From contig PUDQ02000001.1 of NCBI GenBank assembly GCA_002964805.2, forward strand, positions 5,108,001 to 5,172,000: a DNA stretch of 64,000 nt. The letters run 5' to 3'. The first letter of the stretch is position 1. Each line of letters starts with the position of its first letter. This document shows, one piece after another, positions 11,749 through 22,370 of this stretch. The notes beneath the pieces are model-generated. The model had not been told where the DNA came from. It made no database searches and worked only from the letters and a program-made list of their open reading frames with translations. This DNA is from Trametes villosa. Taxonomy: Eukaryota > Basidiomycota > Agaricomycetes > Polyporales > Polyporaceae. The translations under genes and the position numbers were made by a program.

Positions 11749-12496
11749 AGGACCCCTGAAATTCCCTATAGTAGGCCGGCCGATAGACGCCGGTGTTTTG
11801 GGCCCTCCGTGTCCGGACAGATTTTTCCAAGTTTCGAGGTGATTTGTCCGGACCCTCGGCCAGCCTGCCCTCTCAAGCCAGCGGTGTCCGGACTTTCCGG
11901 CCGGCCCCTTCGGGGCCGGCGGGGTGTCCGGATGACCCGGCTGGCCTCCCATTTTTCGCAAATTTGTCCGGATTTTCCCCCCCAGCACCTGCGGGAGCCC
12001 AAATTTTGCCTTTCTTAACCCTCTATGTTGTCTGCCAAGGTATCTGCCGGGTTTCTCTATGCTTTCTGCTGTCCAGAGGCAGCCGGAGCCGTGGGCAGCA
12101 CTCGGTGGAAGGGAAGCGCCGTCCGGGCGCCTCTTGTCTCTCTCTAATTCGACCCTTGCCGGTATACGTTTTCTGAACAAACAGATCAAGCACGCGCTAT
12201 AACAGCATGATAATGACCTTCTTATCTTCTACTGATGTCGGGTAATGGCCGGCTCGCGCGCGGCCGATGGCGTCAGTGCCCTGGCGACAGGCCCTCCCGG
12301 CGCTCGTGTCCGGACCCTGGGGCCGGCCAAAGTCGCTGAGCGGGGCCTCTGTCCGGACGGACCCGCCGGCCAGATGACCCATTTTGGGCCTTCATGTCCG
12401 GACTTTGGACTGGCCTCCGGCCCCAAAAACCCCCAGACGCCGTCCGGATAACGGGCGTCTATCGGCCGGCCCACTATAGGGATTTTCAGGGGTCCT
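11749..12496. mobile_element. Non-autonomous TIR DNA transposon (MITE-like), 748 bp
   Basis: The element has terminal inverted repeats of 43 bp (11749-11791 and 12454-12496) that match at 41 of 43 positions and begin AGGACCCCTGAAA. It is flanked by a perfect 8 bp target duplication, GGTAGAGC. Inside each end lies an array of the octamer TGTCCGGA at 11810, 11845, 11885, 11925 and 11965 on the left, and at 12307, 12350, 12395 and 12441 (the last as CGTCCGGA) on the right, spaced about 35-46 bp. No transposase motif is seen, so it must be mobilised in trans. An 8 bp duplication fits the hAT superfamily and also some fungal KDZ-type transposons; the superfamily cannot be fixed from the ends alone. 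It sits between the protease gene and a tRNA-Asp. Confidence 0.88.
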
Positions 12497-12504
12497 GGTA
12501 GAGC
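12497..12504. repeat. Right target-site duplication of TIR element
   Basis: Exact copy of the 8 bp GGTAGAGC that precedes the element on its left side. Confidence 0.85.
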
Positions 12505-12664
12505 ATCGAACCCAGACTCAGAGGACATTGCTTGCAGTCGTGCGGGATGTTATTACATCAGTGGCGGAGTACTTGTTCAAGCTCAAGTTGTGCTCAAGGT
12601 CCTTGAGGTCCAAGGATCCAGGCCAGGTGCCCAGCAAAAAGCTTGGCGGCGTTCTTTTGGAATA

Positions 12665-12746
12665 CTCTCTGTCGGGGAGTCGAACCCCGCTTTCGCGCGG
12701 CCAGTTGAATGACAGGCGCGTGTACTAACCGATATACTAACAGAGA
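12665..12746 (-). tRNA. tRNA-Asp(GTC) with 10 nt intron
   Basis: Read on the minus strand, the acceptor stem TCTCTGT pairs with ACAGAGA, with discriminator G. The T arm is CGGGG-TTCGACT-CCCCG and the anticodon stem is CGCGC/GCGCG. The loop reads CTGTCA and then, after a 10 nt insert (TTCAACTGGC), closes with C, giving anticodon GTC. The insert lies one base 3' of the anticodon, the canonical nuclear tRNA intron site. Mature length is 72 nt. A T5 run about 30 nt downstream can serve as Pol III terminator. A near-identical gene lies at 27144-27226. Confidence 0.93.
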
Positions 12747-13181
12747 TATGGACTTCGAAGTCTAAGTGGAAACGACAGCAGTCTTTACGTGACACTAGAT
12801 TGATCTCGCCTTGCGCAGGATCCGGCGGACCAACTCAACGCTACCAGTGCTGTTTTCCACAACTTCGTCGTGGACCTCTCCAACAAATGCCGACAGCGTG
12901 TGCGCACTAGAAACATGAATTCTGGCGCTAACAGAATATGCTCCAACTTTTGAATGGAAGTCGGAAGCCTGTCAAGGCTGTTCTACACCGCCTGGCGCCG
13001 TACGTATAAGTACTCAGTACTCATCTCCAGTGGCAGAGCGCCGTTCTCCTAGTACCACCTGCACACCCATCCTTGCAATCGTCGACACCCCCAGCGACTT
13101 CAGAGTCCACTCGTAGCTGTCTGTAAGTCCTCGGTTGATGTGTTGGTGTCCCTTACGACCCCTCATGGCCACCCAAGCAGG
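12747..13181. other. Intergenic region upstream of F-box-type gene
   Basis: It holds the 5' flank of the tRNA and the presumed promoter of the F-box-type gene. No gene is seen. Confidence 0.4.
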
Positions 13182-15259
13182 ATGGATCGACCCCGGATGC
13201 CGACGGAAGTCTGCGAGCGGGTCATCGACATGCTCGTCGACCGTGATCTGCGCAACGGCTCCCTTGAGGAGCGTTTTCACTATCCGGTTTACCTAGGCGA
13301 TTTGAGCTCGTGCGCGCGGACATGTCAAGACTGGCTCCCTCGCAGCCGCTCCCATCTGTACCGTCGCGTCCGGGTAGCGAAGCCTAGGCATGTCGAAAGT
13401 TTATCCGCAACCCTCCATCACCACCCCTTCCTCGCCGACCTCGTGCGTGAGCTTGTCGTCGGAGACGCAAACTATCGGAGGAATCGCTGCGAGTACCTGC
13501 CATTCGCCGGAGAAGCCCTTGTCAACGCCCTCAGGAACGTCCGGACTTTGACGATCAGTCACTTCGACTGGCGCTGCCTACCTCACATGTACCACAAGCT
13601 CGCTTCGCGGTACCCAATTGTCAGGCTTAACATCGTCCACGCAGAATTCAGGACGTTCGCAGACCTGGCACGCGTGGTTTGGGCATTTCCTCGTCTACGC
13701 GCTATTGAATTGGTCAACGTCGTGCTGAAAAGACCTTCGCACGTGGACATAAGAGGAACAATCGAGAGACGGACCCGGCTGTGTCCTGAGCTGGAGGAAC
13801 TAGTCATTTATCCTTCTGCGGTACGTAGCAGTTCTGAACCGCGTTCGTCACTGCGAATTGCTCTACATTGATGTGTCGGTATAGGGTTCCTACCCCCCTC
13901 TGTACGACTCGGAGGAGTTCCCCCCGTGCGGCAGTTTCGGCAGGAACGTCACCAAAATCACACTATCGTGGATTAGAGGGCACAAGGAAACCCCGGCGGA
14001 CTGTGAGTCGACACCCAGTTGGAGCTACTACTTTTTCTTGCTCACCCAATAATAGGGACTCTGTGCAGTCATCTGCGATCTCTACCTTCCCTCCAGCACG
14101 TAACGTGGCGCTTCGCAGAAACATCAATTCCCTGGCGGTTTTCTCGACTGCGTTCATTCGTGAAATACTCCAGCGCTGTACTCCAGAGGCTTCTTGACAA
14201 AGATGGTCTTCCCATCAAGGTGTCGTTGCACTTCCCTCCACCTCGGAGAGGGCTCTCCATCATTACACGCAAATCGTTTCTCATGCAGCTGCTTACTACC
14301 GATGGGGATTTGGCGCGGCTCTTGCCATACAGCCGCCTGCAGAATCTCGAACTCATCATCCCCGAGCCCGTTTCATCCGAAAGCACTGTAGGCTGGTGGA
14401 CGAGGCATATTACGTCTCGCTTTGTTGGCAGCAAGCTCGTCGCACGTGTGGAGACCTATGAGCTCGGTGAGCCCCATGCGTGCAGTTGTGATACTTCCTC
14501 AACCAACTGACATCTCTTCGTGATTGTGGAGACCCCGTGATCTTGTGGATGGGTGAATGGACGATCCCGGCTGAGTTCCCAGCCTACGCAGCCGCGGACG
14601 ACATCCACCCGGACAGTACTATATTCCATCGTCTGGTCGTGCTAGGGGGCGTGGATGCGCGCGATGCTCGAGTCACGCCTAACACACTCGCACATGTTCT
14701 AGAAGATCCCTTTGGTCCGTGCTTTCCCACTCAGCCAGGAGCGAACAGAATGGACGAGCGGTTGAATTTGTTTGCCCAAGTGAGTGCTCCCCCGGAGAAC
14801 TATGCATATATCGCTCACGGAAACTTCGACATGGGGACAGTTTTACAATTGCGACGGTCAGATTCAGATGCTCCAAGAAGACTTGCCACGGTTATCTTTT
14901 CACCACGATGTTGACGACTTGAGAGCGGCCCCTCTTACGCGTGCTGCGGTCGTTGGGCTGATCGCTCAAAAACTATACGAATACATGGCAAGTCCGAGGA
15001 CCCTTCCATTTCCACACTATTCGTGCGCTCATCCTGAATCGGAAATTGACTCGAAAAGAGCGAAGAAAGTGATAACCGAAGTCAGGGCCTCATCTATCGC
15101 GGCCAAAGGGTTGACTTCGACCACGTGCAGATCGTCGAACTGCGTAGGGCGGCGGACGACCTACACCCGATCATACAAATCCATCCCCGTTTCCGCCATC
15201 TCTATCCCGACCACTTTCAACGCATCGAGGGCACTGACAAGGAGCAGAAACAGGGCTAG
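13182..15259 (+). CDS. F-box-type hypothetical protein with a GC-AG intron
   Basis: Six exons (13182..13820, 13885..14002, 14056..14466, 14532..14779, 14841..14987, 15086..15259) stay in phase and give 578 residues. The N-terminus (residues 5-70) reads MPTEVCERVIDMLVD, then SCARTCQDWLPRSRSHLYRR, the degenerate F-box-like opening common in Agaricomycete proteins. Leucine-spaced segments such as VRELVVGDANY, LRNVRTLTISHFDW, LRAIELVNV and LRSLPSLQHV suggest an LRR-like body. Such proteins are thought to be SCF adaptors, but the substrate is unknown. The last intron (14988-15085) starts with GCAAGT instead of GT; the flanking exons join in phase 0. The ATG at 13182 was chosen because the protein pattern begins there; an upstream in-frame ATG at 13140 exists. 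Confidence 0.72.
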
Positions 15260-15726
15260 TAGCCGTATGTCTGTCGGAGACGGGGCCTGCGGACGGCAGA
15301 GAGTCTTTGTGCGTTGTGGCAGCCACTGTTCGAGACTCGGAAATTGAATGTTGCATCTTCCTTGACCCGCTACTATTGCACGCGGTACCTCCGGTCTCGA
15401 GATCGCGCGGCAGTACTTTGCGTACTCCGGACGGGTGCGTTAAGAGTACATTTGCCAACGATACGTGATCTAGTACGCTTACTCGACTCCGGCAGCTGTT
15501 CTGATGTTCAAGATATTCAAGTTAGACGTCTCATCTGACCCGTCACATGAATCCGCTCTCTCGTTGGCCCAACCGGACTCCCAACAACCGAAATTACGGG
15601 AGGGTCTTCCCAGAACAAACGTGGCGGGCGGCGGCTAGTAGCTCACACTTCGACGCCGTGTGAATGTACTGTCGTCCTGTCTTTGCCTCTCCTAATCTCT
15701 CCTAATCCAACAGCTCACTCTCGACA
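15260..15726. other. Intergenic region before the kinase gene
   Basis: It contains the 3' end of the F-box-type gene and the presumed promoter of the kinase. No gene or repeat is recognised. Confidence 0.4.
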
Positions 15727-17258
15727 ATGACACCGCAAGCACAAGACCCGATAGAGTTCCACTTCGACTCAATGAGCACCACCGAAGAGCAGGAGCGGTA
15801 CTGTCCTGGCGGCTTCCACCCAGTGTCCATCGGGAACATGCTAGGCGGGCACGTCCCGGGGCTAGCTGCCCCACAGAGACGGTATCGCGTCCTGCACAAG
15901 CTCGGGTATGGTTCGTTTGCGACCGTGTGGCTTGCACGGGACATCCAGTCCAAGTGCGCCCCACGTCCCTCAAGTCTGCAACATCTTCACAGAATAGGTT
16001 TTGTTCAGCACGTTCGTGGCGCTCAAGATCACCGTAGGAGAATTCAATGCCACCGCTGGACGGGAGGCGGAGATGTTGGGAAAGCTCTCCCCGACGGAAG
16101 AAGATGGGACGCTGACGCACGCTCTCGAGCTTTACGACCATTTCGCCGTCGATGGGCCCAACGGTACACATCAGGTCCTGGTGACGGACGTGGTAGTGCC
16201 AATTCTATCGTTACTCAGTCGCAGCACGCCTGCAGCCTGGCGAAAAGCTGCTGCGCGCGGTTTGATTGTTGCCGTGGCGCAAATGCACCACCGCGGCGTG
16301 AAGCACGGAGGTACTTGGCCTCTCCCTCCCCGAAATACTCAAGGGTTGCTGAGACAAGGCAGATCTGCACTTAGGCAACCTCGGATGCGCCTTTCCCGAA
16401 CTCCATGCCCAGGAGGAAGACGACGTCGTGCAAGACTTGAGCCCGTACGACTTAACGGTCGTCTTGCCGTGCGACCCCTTGGCGCAGACGCCATCCCTCC
16501 CGCCCTACGTCGTGGTGCCGTGCAAATTGGCACAGTATCGGGCGCGCATATGCTCGCCGGACGGCCTGCCGGACGTCAAGATCTTGGACTTTGGAAACGG
16601 TACGCCACCCGCATCCCGGTAGTCACAGGTCGTGCTGACGGAACCAGCCCGCGAGACGCACGATCCTGCAGGTGCGCTCCAGTGCGCCATAGAAGCGTGC
16701 GCCCCAGAGGTCGCGTTCGCCCGCGTTGCGCTCGGCAAGTCAGACCCGGAGTGGGGCACGGCCAGTGACGTCTGGGCAGTCGGGGCTACGGTCGGTCTGC
16801 TTCACATGCATACATACGCATAGGCACTCATGCCTTCCTCTCAGATATACGAGATCGTAACCGGTTCGGTGCTGTTCCACGGGGTTGGGCTCGCGGATGG
16901 GTTACTTGGCGCTATGGTCCGTATCGCAGGTGCCGTTCTACCGACATGGCAGCCGTACTGGCAGACGCGCCCCCGACTTCTACAGGACGGTAAGTACGGG
17001 CTGAGATGACATGGTGTTGAGCATGGCTAACCAGCCATCGGATTTGCAGAGGTTTCCCCAGACACTGCTAATGAGGAGTGGCAGCGCAGACGCGCATACC
17101 TGCGTGCGGGATGCGAGGACGATGCAGATGCGGACGGGCTTGTGTTGCTCCTTCGGAAGGTGTTGGTCATAGAGCCAGAGAGAAGGCCGGTTATTGAGGA
17201 GCTGCTGCGAGATCCTTGGTTCCACGACAGCATGCCACCAGAGGTCAGTTCTGGATAA
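15727..17258 (+). CDS. SRPK-like serine/threonine protein kinase
   Basis: Six exons (15727..15953, 16009..16310, 16363..16599, 16648..16790, 16845..16989, 17050..17258) keep phase and encode 420 residues. Before the kinase domain is the SRPK-family lead YCPGGFHPVSIGNML. Kinase landmarks follow in order: the Gly-rich loop LGYGSFATVWLA, the ATP-binding Lys in FVALKIT, a catalytic loop HRGVKHGDLHLGNLG (HGDLH in place of HRD), the metal-binding DFG in ILDFGN, and SDVWAVGATIYEIVTG with PERRPVIEELLRDPWF at the end of the C-lobe. All catalytic residues are present, so it is likely active. The HGDLHLGN form is typical of the SRPK-like group expanded in mushroom fungi. It lacks the long SRPK spacer between lobes. 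Its substrates are unknown; classical SRPKs phosphorylate SR splicing factors. Confidence 0.88.
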
Positions 17259-17750
17259 CAGAGTCTGTCACTAGCAATATGCCTGAGCGTCGGATAGTTA
17301 TGATGCTCCGTCGCTAAAGACCACAATGAAGAACGCCGGAAAGCCCAGCAAGAGGATTTCCAGCCACTGGAGGGAGAATGTGAGTCTTCCTCGATTGCGA
17401 ACATGAAAACTGGCTCAGTTTGTATGTGCATTGCATATCGATTACAGTCTTCAGCAACGCATTGCGGTTAGTATGATTGTGCCTTCAGCGAAAGAGATTC
17501 AAGCTATCCCAACGTTCATCTTTCGTGTCTATACAGTCTGAAAACCGCGTTGTCAGCCTCAGCTTGGGCCCCACAGACGAGCGCAGCCTCTCACCGTAAC
17601 ATTGTATTTGCGTGCAACCCAGCATATCCCTCTAAGTTCATGGCCCTCAGCGATGACCGGCGTCAGGATGACGAGGCCCGGCTGGCTAATCGCTCCGTTG
17701 AGGCCGTTGCACATCAACTGCATACGATGGGGCGACTGACCTTCGCCCCC
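17259..17750. other. Convergent intergenic region
   Basis: It lies between the kinase (plus strand) and the small secreted protein (minus strand), both ending here. I see no gene. Confidence 0.4.
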
Positions 17751-18170
17751 TCAGCCGCAGATGTATGACATGCAGACATAAGCATCAAACACGGCATAGC
17801 CATCCGGACAAGCCTCCTCGCCGTTGATACTCCCGCCCAGCGCGGGGCTACACTCCCCAACCTTCACCCCGTCCCCGCCGTCGACGAACACGTCAAACCC
17901 GTCGCCGTTATTGTAGAAGTTGAGCTGCGGAACGCCACAGAGGCCCCGCACCGAGAACGCATCCACGGTCGCGTCGACGTTCGGTACCCCACCGATGACT
18001 GGGGCGCCCCACCATCCCAGGCAGGAGTAGTGGTTCGAGGGGACGGCCTTGGCGGCGTATCCGGTGCCGCCGTTTGTACCGTTGAGGATATGGAAGTCGG
18101 CGCGGGCAGGGGAAGCGGCGATAGCGAGCGCGGCGAGGAGGGGAGCGAGCTTGCTGCTCCCGGCGTGCAT
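17751..18170 (-). CDS. Small secreted cysteine-rich protein
   Basis: This single-exon gene encodes 139 residues. The ATG at 18168-18170 is chosen because it begins a clear signal peptide (MHAGSSKLAPLLAALAIAAS, cleavage near ADFH). A longer in-frame start at 18287 would bury it and would lie upstream of the TATA box. The mature part is about 115 residues with six Cys (in YSCLGWW, LCGV, GECS, EEACPDG, YVCMSYIC), enough for three disulfides, and is rich in Gly and Asp. It lacks a domain I recognise. Secretion, small size and even Cys number are the criteria used for effector-like or extracellular-matrix proteins in fungi; the function is unknown. Confidence 0.8.
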   Translation of the reverse strand: MHAGSSKLAPLLAALAIAASPARADFHILNGTNGGTGYAAKAVPSNHYSCLGWWGAPVIGGVPNVDATVDAFSVRGLCGVPQLNFYNNGDGFDVFVDGGDGVKVGECSPALGGSINGEEACPDGYAVFDAYVCMSYICG

Positions 18171-18260
18171 GGCAACTATGCAGCCCACGGGGGGAGAGTG
18201 GGCGCGAAAGTTCGGCTGGGCGAATGCAAGGCAGGCTGAGCAAGGTGGGCTGGCTCTTGA

Positions 18261-18266
18261 TTTATA
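18261..18266 (-). promoter_or_regulatory. TATA box of the small secreted protein gene
   Basis: TATAAA on the minus strand, about 91 bp upstream of the ATG at 18170, at a distance usual for strongly expressed fungal secretome genes. Confidence 0.55.
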
Positions 18267-18558
18267 GGCCGTCGGAGTAGCTTCCATACCGCTCGAAGCA
18301 CGAGAAGACCCCTACCGTCTAACGCACAGGTCGGCGATCGGTTTCCTTCGCTACAGGCACCAGAAAACGAGGTTGCTACGCTGCTTCCAGGCGTGCGTCA
18401 AAACAGAACAACGAAGCTGTGTGAGGGCGAGATGAATTATCGCCGTACACCATCTGTACAAAACCTGTCGGTCGAGATGAGTATTTGAAGGACAGTGGAG
18501 GAAACGGCTTGCGTTGAGTTGAATACCAGCGCACCTACTAATAAAGATGCGACGGGTT

Positions 18559-19884
18559 CTATGGTGCCTGCCCTTTGCATGTTCCGACCCATATTTCTAT
18601 AGCCTGGCCCCCTGCGCCCGGCCTCTCGCCAACCTGCTCGAAAGTCACCCCGATCTCCCTCGCCAGCTCCCACAAGGTTCTCTCTGCGGGGTCACGCTCC
18701 TTGTATCCCAATACCAGCAGCGGCGGTCTGGATGGCGGACTCAGGCGGATGAGCGCGGAGAGCGTCCGAACCAGAATAGGGAACGAGGCGGTATTGTACG
18801 TGACGTCTGCCATGACGAGCGCGTCGAAGCCTGTGTCAATGGCGCGTACTTCTTCTGGGAGCTCCTCGTCGTCCCAGTCCAGAACTAACGGCTGGGGACG
18901 GGAATTGGGCGAAGCGAACAGGGCGCCGTTGCTCGAGATATTGTGTTCGAGGAGCGGCATTGCTGAGTCTACAATCTGTCAGAACGTGGTCTCCTTATCG
19001 TAACGGCAGGACATACCGAGGTCGGTGGTCAGGATACACCCGTCCTTGTCCTTGCATGACGCGGAGCGGAGTGCTCCAAGAGTCATAGCGACAATCCCCG
19101 TACCCGCACCTGTCGGCCGCATGGTCAGGACGCAGGCAGATCAAGTTCAAAGGAATGGACCGTACCGAGCTCGATGATATTGCGACTCTCTGGAGATAGG
19201 AGAGCATCGCGCGTGCGCGACACTAGGTCATGCTCTTCACCGGCCGGAGGTGCTTCTTGGGCCAGTTGAACAAGCCAAGAGCTCAGTCCGATGCCGCTGT
19301 CCCATATTTTCTACGAAGACGTCTACACAATTCGTGAGGGCTCTCCGAGTGGTGATAAGACAGCGTACCTTGTCCAAGTCGAAGGAAGTCTGTTCGCGCA
19401 CGGTCATAAACCCGTTCTCACCAGACCGCAGTGGTACCCTGTACACTCGCTCGATCTGCTCCTGCTTCTCCGCCGGGTTTCCCGCCCTCCCGCGTGAACT
19501 GAACAGTATTGGCATAGACAGCACGGGGAAAGGCCTCGCGCCAAGGTCTTGCGCGGCGAGATTGATGATATGTGGCCTTCCCTGACCGTGTGCAGTGAGC
19601 ACGAGCCGGTACGACTGTCCATCTCGTAGACCCTGAGGTAGCGGTACGCGGATCTCCTTGTACGCGCTGCTCTGCCGCCAGACCGTCAACTTCTGTGGGC
19701 CAGTGATGCTTGGATATGGATCTGAGCGGTCGGGGTTGACGGGCGACCACGAGTAGTAGATTTCTTGTTCGCCGTCGAAAGGCTCCGTGCGTAGATCATT
19801 CGAAACTTGCGGGGTTATGGATATCGAACCCGACGGGAATGACTGGGTCGTCGGGGGCCGCAAGAAGGAGATGTAGAAGAACAT
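18559..19884 (-). CDS. Methyltransf_16 family (METTL21-like) protein methyltransferase
   Basis: Four exons (19369..19884, 19166..19310, 19017..19109, 18559..18968) keep phase and give 387 residues. The N-terminal half opens MFFYISFLRPP and contains ITPQVSNDLRTE, an extension I associate with fungal members. The SAM-binding part begins with KIWDSGIGLSSWLV and carries motif I as IELGAGTGIVAM. An acidic TDL follows strand 2, then LDWDD, and the family motif ADVTYN at the usual D-x-x-Y/F position. GYKERDPAERTLWELAREIG lies near the C-terminus. Family knowledge: these seven-beta-strand enzymes methylate lysines on proteins such as elongation factors and chaperones, using S-adenosylmethionine. The substrate cannot be read from sequence. 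It is divergent from the rhomboid gene across a 135 bp gap. Confidence 0.88.
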
Positions 19885-20019
19885 GCTGCCGTCGCACGCG
19901 ATGTATTTGAGTGAGCGGCGGCAGAGAGTACGTCGCCCCTCGGCGGGCGTCGAGCAGGCAGGAGGCAAGAGGCAGAAAAGCTCGGCGGACGCGCGCCTCC
20001 GCACCACACTCCGCCGGCG
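19885..20019. promoter_or_regulatory. Short divergent promoter, methyltransferase/rhomboid
   Basis: Only 135 bp separates the two start codons, so transcription start sites and leaders of both genes must fit here or overlap the opposite gene. No TATA box is evident. Confidence 0.5.
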
Positions 20020-21724
20020 ATGCTTTGGACTCTACGCTCATCTCGACTCTGGTCTCTCCCATGTCGTCCGCCACAACGCTCCTTTTCATTCACTCCTGGG
20101 CGACGACTGCCGCGCGTGGTCGCTGAAGGTGTACCGAAGGCGCCGGTATTCAGGGAGGAGGTCGCGAAGGCGAAGAAGTTACCCTCGTTCACCGAAGCAG
20201 TACGCAATGTGCCCATACGGAACCAGATTCTGGTACGCGAGCACGCATTTGAACTGTAGATGGTTCTGAAAGATCTTGTGTATCCAGTTCGCCGTTGCCG
20301 GCACTGTGGGGGCGCTGGCTGTGGGGGCACACTTGACAAACTACGAGCTGTTCACGTGGTGGGCGTACATTGCTTCGACACCCCAGACCGGTCTCAAGAA
20401 GGACCGGCCACCCACCTCGGAAGAGCTAGCACGCGCCAAGTACTATGCATTCGGTCGCGTACGTGCCCTCTCTCTGCACTCAGTACTTTGATACGAATAA
20501 TGCCATCTAGCGACTGCAAAACGGCCTGGGCAGCCTGAAGACAAACATGGAGCACCTGCCGGAAACGATGAAGGCCATGATTTCATGGTCCTATGTCCAG
20601 GTGTTCCAGCCGATCCTGAACGCGTCGGAAGGCAAGCGCATGTGCTGGGCTATTGGCGCGGTCAACGTCGCCGTATTCCTAGCGTGGCGTGTACCGCGTT
20701 GGAACACGTTCATGATGCGGAGTTTCACGCACAATCCGCTGTCGGGGCGGTCGTACACCCTGCTCACAAGCGCGTTCAGGTAAGTTGAGAGTGCTCGTCG
20801 TTGCAAATCCCAGCCACTAACGTTCTGTTACCAGCCACGAGAACTTCTTCCACTTGGCATTCAACTGCATGGCTCTCGCTAGCTTCGGTATGGTCGGCGC
20901 CCTTAAGTCTTGTACCTCGCTAACATTATGAACCAGGTGCGGCGGCGAGTCAGCAGCTAATCATCTTAACGAAGAAGGTAGAGCAGGAGCGCGGCGTTCT
21001 GTCAGAGCCCTCGCCCAAGTGGCACCTCCTCGCTCTGTTCATCTCCGGTTCGCTCTAGCACCTTACGCTGTATCTCCCGCCGTGCACTGACGTCAACTCC
21101 AGCGGGAATGTTCTCAGGTCTTGTTTCGCACGTCGCGTACGCGCGCTGGATCTACCCCCGGATGATCGCCAGGCTCCGGAACGCAGCGCCCTCTCCAAGC
21201 TCCCTGCGCTCCAGCGCCACGGCAGCGTCCAGCGCATCCAGTTCAGCCGCGTCCGCCAGTGCGTCAGCCACGGCAGAGGCTGTAGTCGCAGCGGGGACGA
21301 AGACAGCCGAGGGGGGTCAATTCTCTCTAGGCTCGTCAGGAGCGATCTACGCTATGTTCGCCATCACCGCGCTCGGCTTCCCCGACGCAGAGATCACGCT
21401 CGTCATCCCCCCGTGGTTCCCGATCAACATCCAGACCGGCTTCACCGCGCTCGTTGCGCTCGACGTCCTCGGCGTGCTCCGCGGTTGGAAGTTAGCACAT
21501 TCCCCAGTAATGTCCAGCGCGTTATGAGTTATGGAGGCTGACGGGGCTGTGTTCTTTGCAGGATGTTCGACCACTACGCGCATCTCGGCGGCGCGGCGTT
21601 TGGCGCGTTCTGGTACGCGTACGGCGCGCAGATCTGGTTCGCGGTGCGCGAGTGGAACCTGCCCGTGGCGTACTTCTTCCACGGGCACGCGTTGAAGAAG
21701 GCGAAGGAGCCGAAACTCGATTGA
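20020..21724 (+). CDS. PCP1: Mitochondrial rhomboid protease (Pcp1/PARL type)
   Basis: Seven exons (20020..20232, 20288..20458, 20511..20779, 20835..20887, 20937..21047, 21103..21490, 21562..21724) keep phase and give 455 residues. The N-terminus is basic and Ser/Arg-rich without acidic residues, as in a mitochondrial presequence. Rhomboid landmarks are [18 protein letters not shown] (the HxxxN oxyanion segment), the catalytic serine in [14 protein letters not shown] (GxSG) and the catalytic histidine in [17 protein letters not shown] Ser/Ala-rich insert separates two membrane segments. Family knowledge: the inner-membrane protease Pcp1 processes the dynamin Mgm1/OPA1 and cytochrome c peroxidase. 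Two donors (before 21048 and 21491) are weak (GTTCGC, GTTAGC) but restore the frame. Confidence 0.92.
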
Positions 21725-22370
21725 GCTTTGAAGGCTTGAAGCCTTCACGGTTGCAGCGCTGTCCATGCATACTACCCAGATCCATGCCGCACCATTCGGT
21801 AGATGCTCATAATCCCTACGCCACTCAGTATCTATAACCACCACCGCTCTAATTGCAGTTCGTTCCGGAGGCGATAATCCGATGTTCAGCGAATTGTGTT
21901 GGCACTGTCCGCCCTCTGCATCCACTGGGAGTGTCGGCACGGCTCTGTTAACTCAGATTCATCACTACATCGTATTCTGGATCCCAGGGCATCCATGAAT
22001 GCGTGGCATTTGCAGAAACATCTTCACTAGGACCAATAGGTACAACATGTCAAGCATACTCCCAGCAACTTGCTATAGACTCCCCCACCGCCCACGTGCG
22101 ATACACATACACCAAGAGGAATTTAGATGCGTCGAGTGGAGGGTCTATAGGGCATTAGTTCGAGGACGGCTGAGGGTAAATTCGGGCTGCGTGAGGTTGA
22201 CGCACCATGGTCAGGGCAGATGTCTTAGACAGAGGACTCACAGACGAAAGGGCCCGCGGCGAACGCGTCCTCCGAGCTTTCGAGAGGCCATCGGTGGCAT
22301 ACGTTTGGGGATTGAACCAGCGAGACAAGATAAACACAGCACAGCAGCAGAGTTCCGAGCACAGAGCACG
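21725..22370. other. Convergent intergenic region
   Basis: It lies between the 3' ends of the rhomboid gene and the F-box/LRR-type gene on the opposite strand. No gene is recognised. Confidence 0.4.

Noticed and set aside
11524..12189. Long minus-strand open frame across the TIR element
   Set aside because: It runs through the inverted repeat and the TCCGGA arrays, has no transposase motif and is explained by GC-rich repeat sequence.
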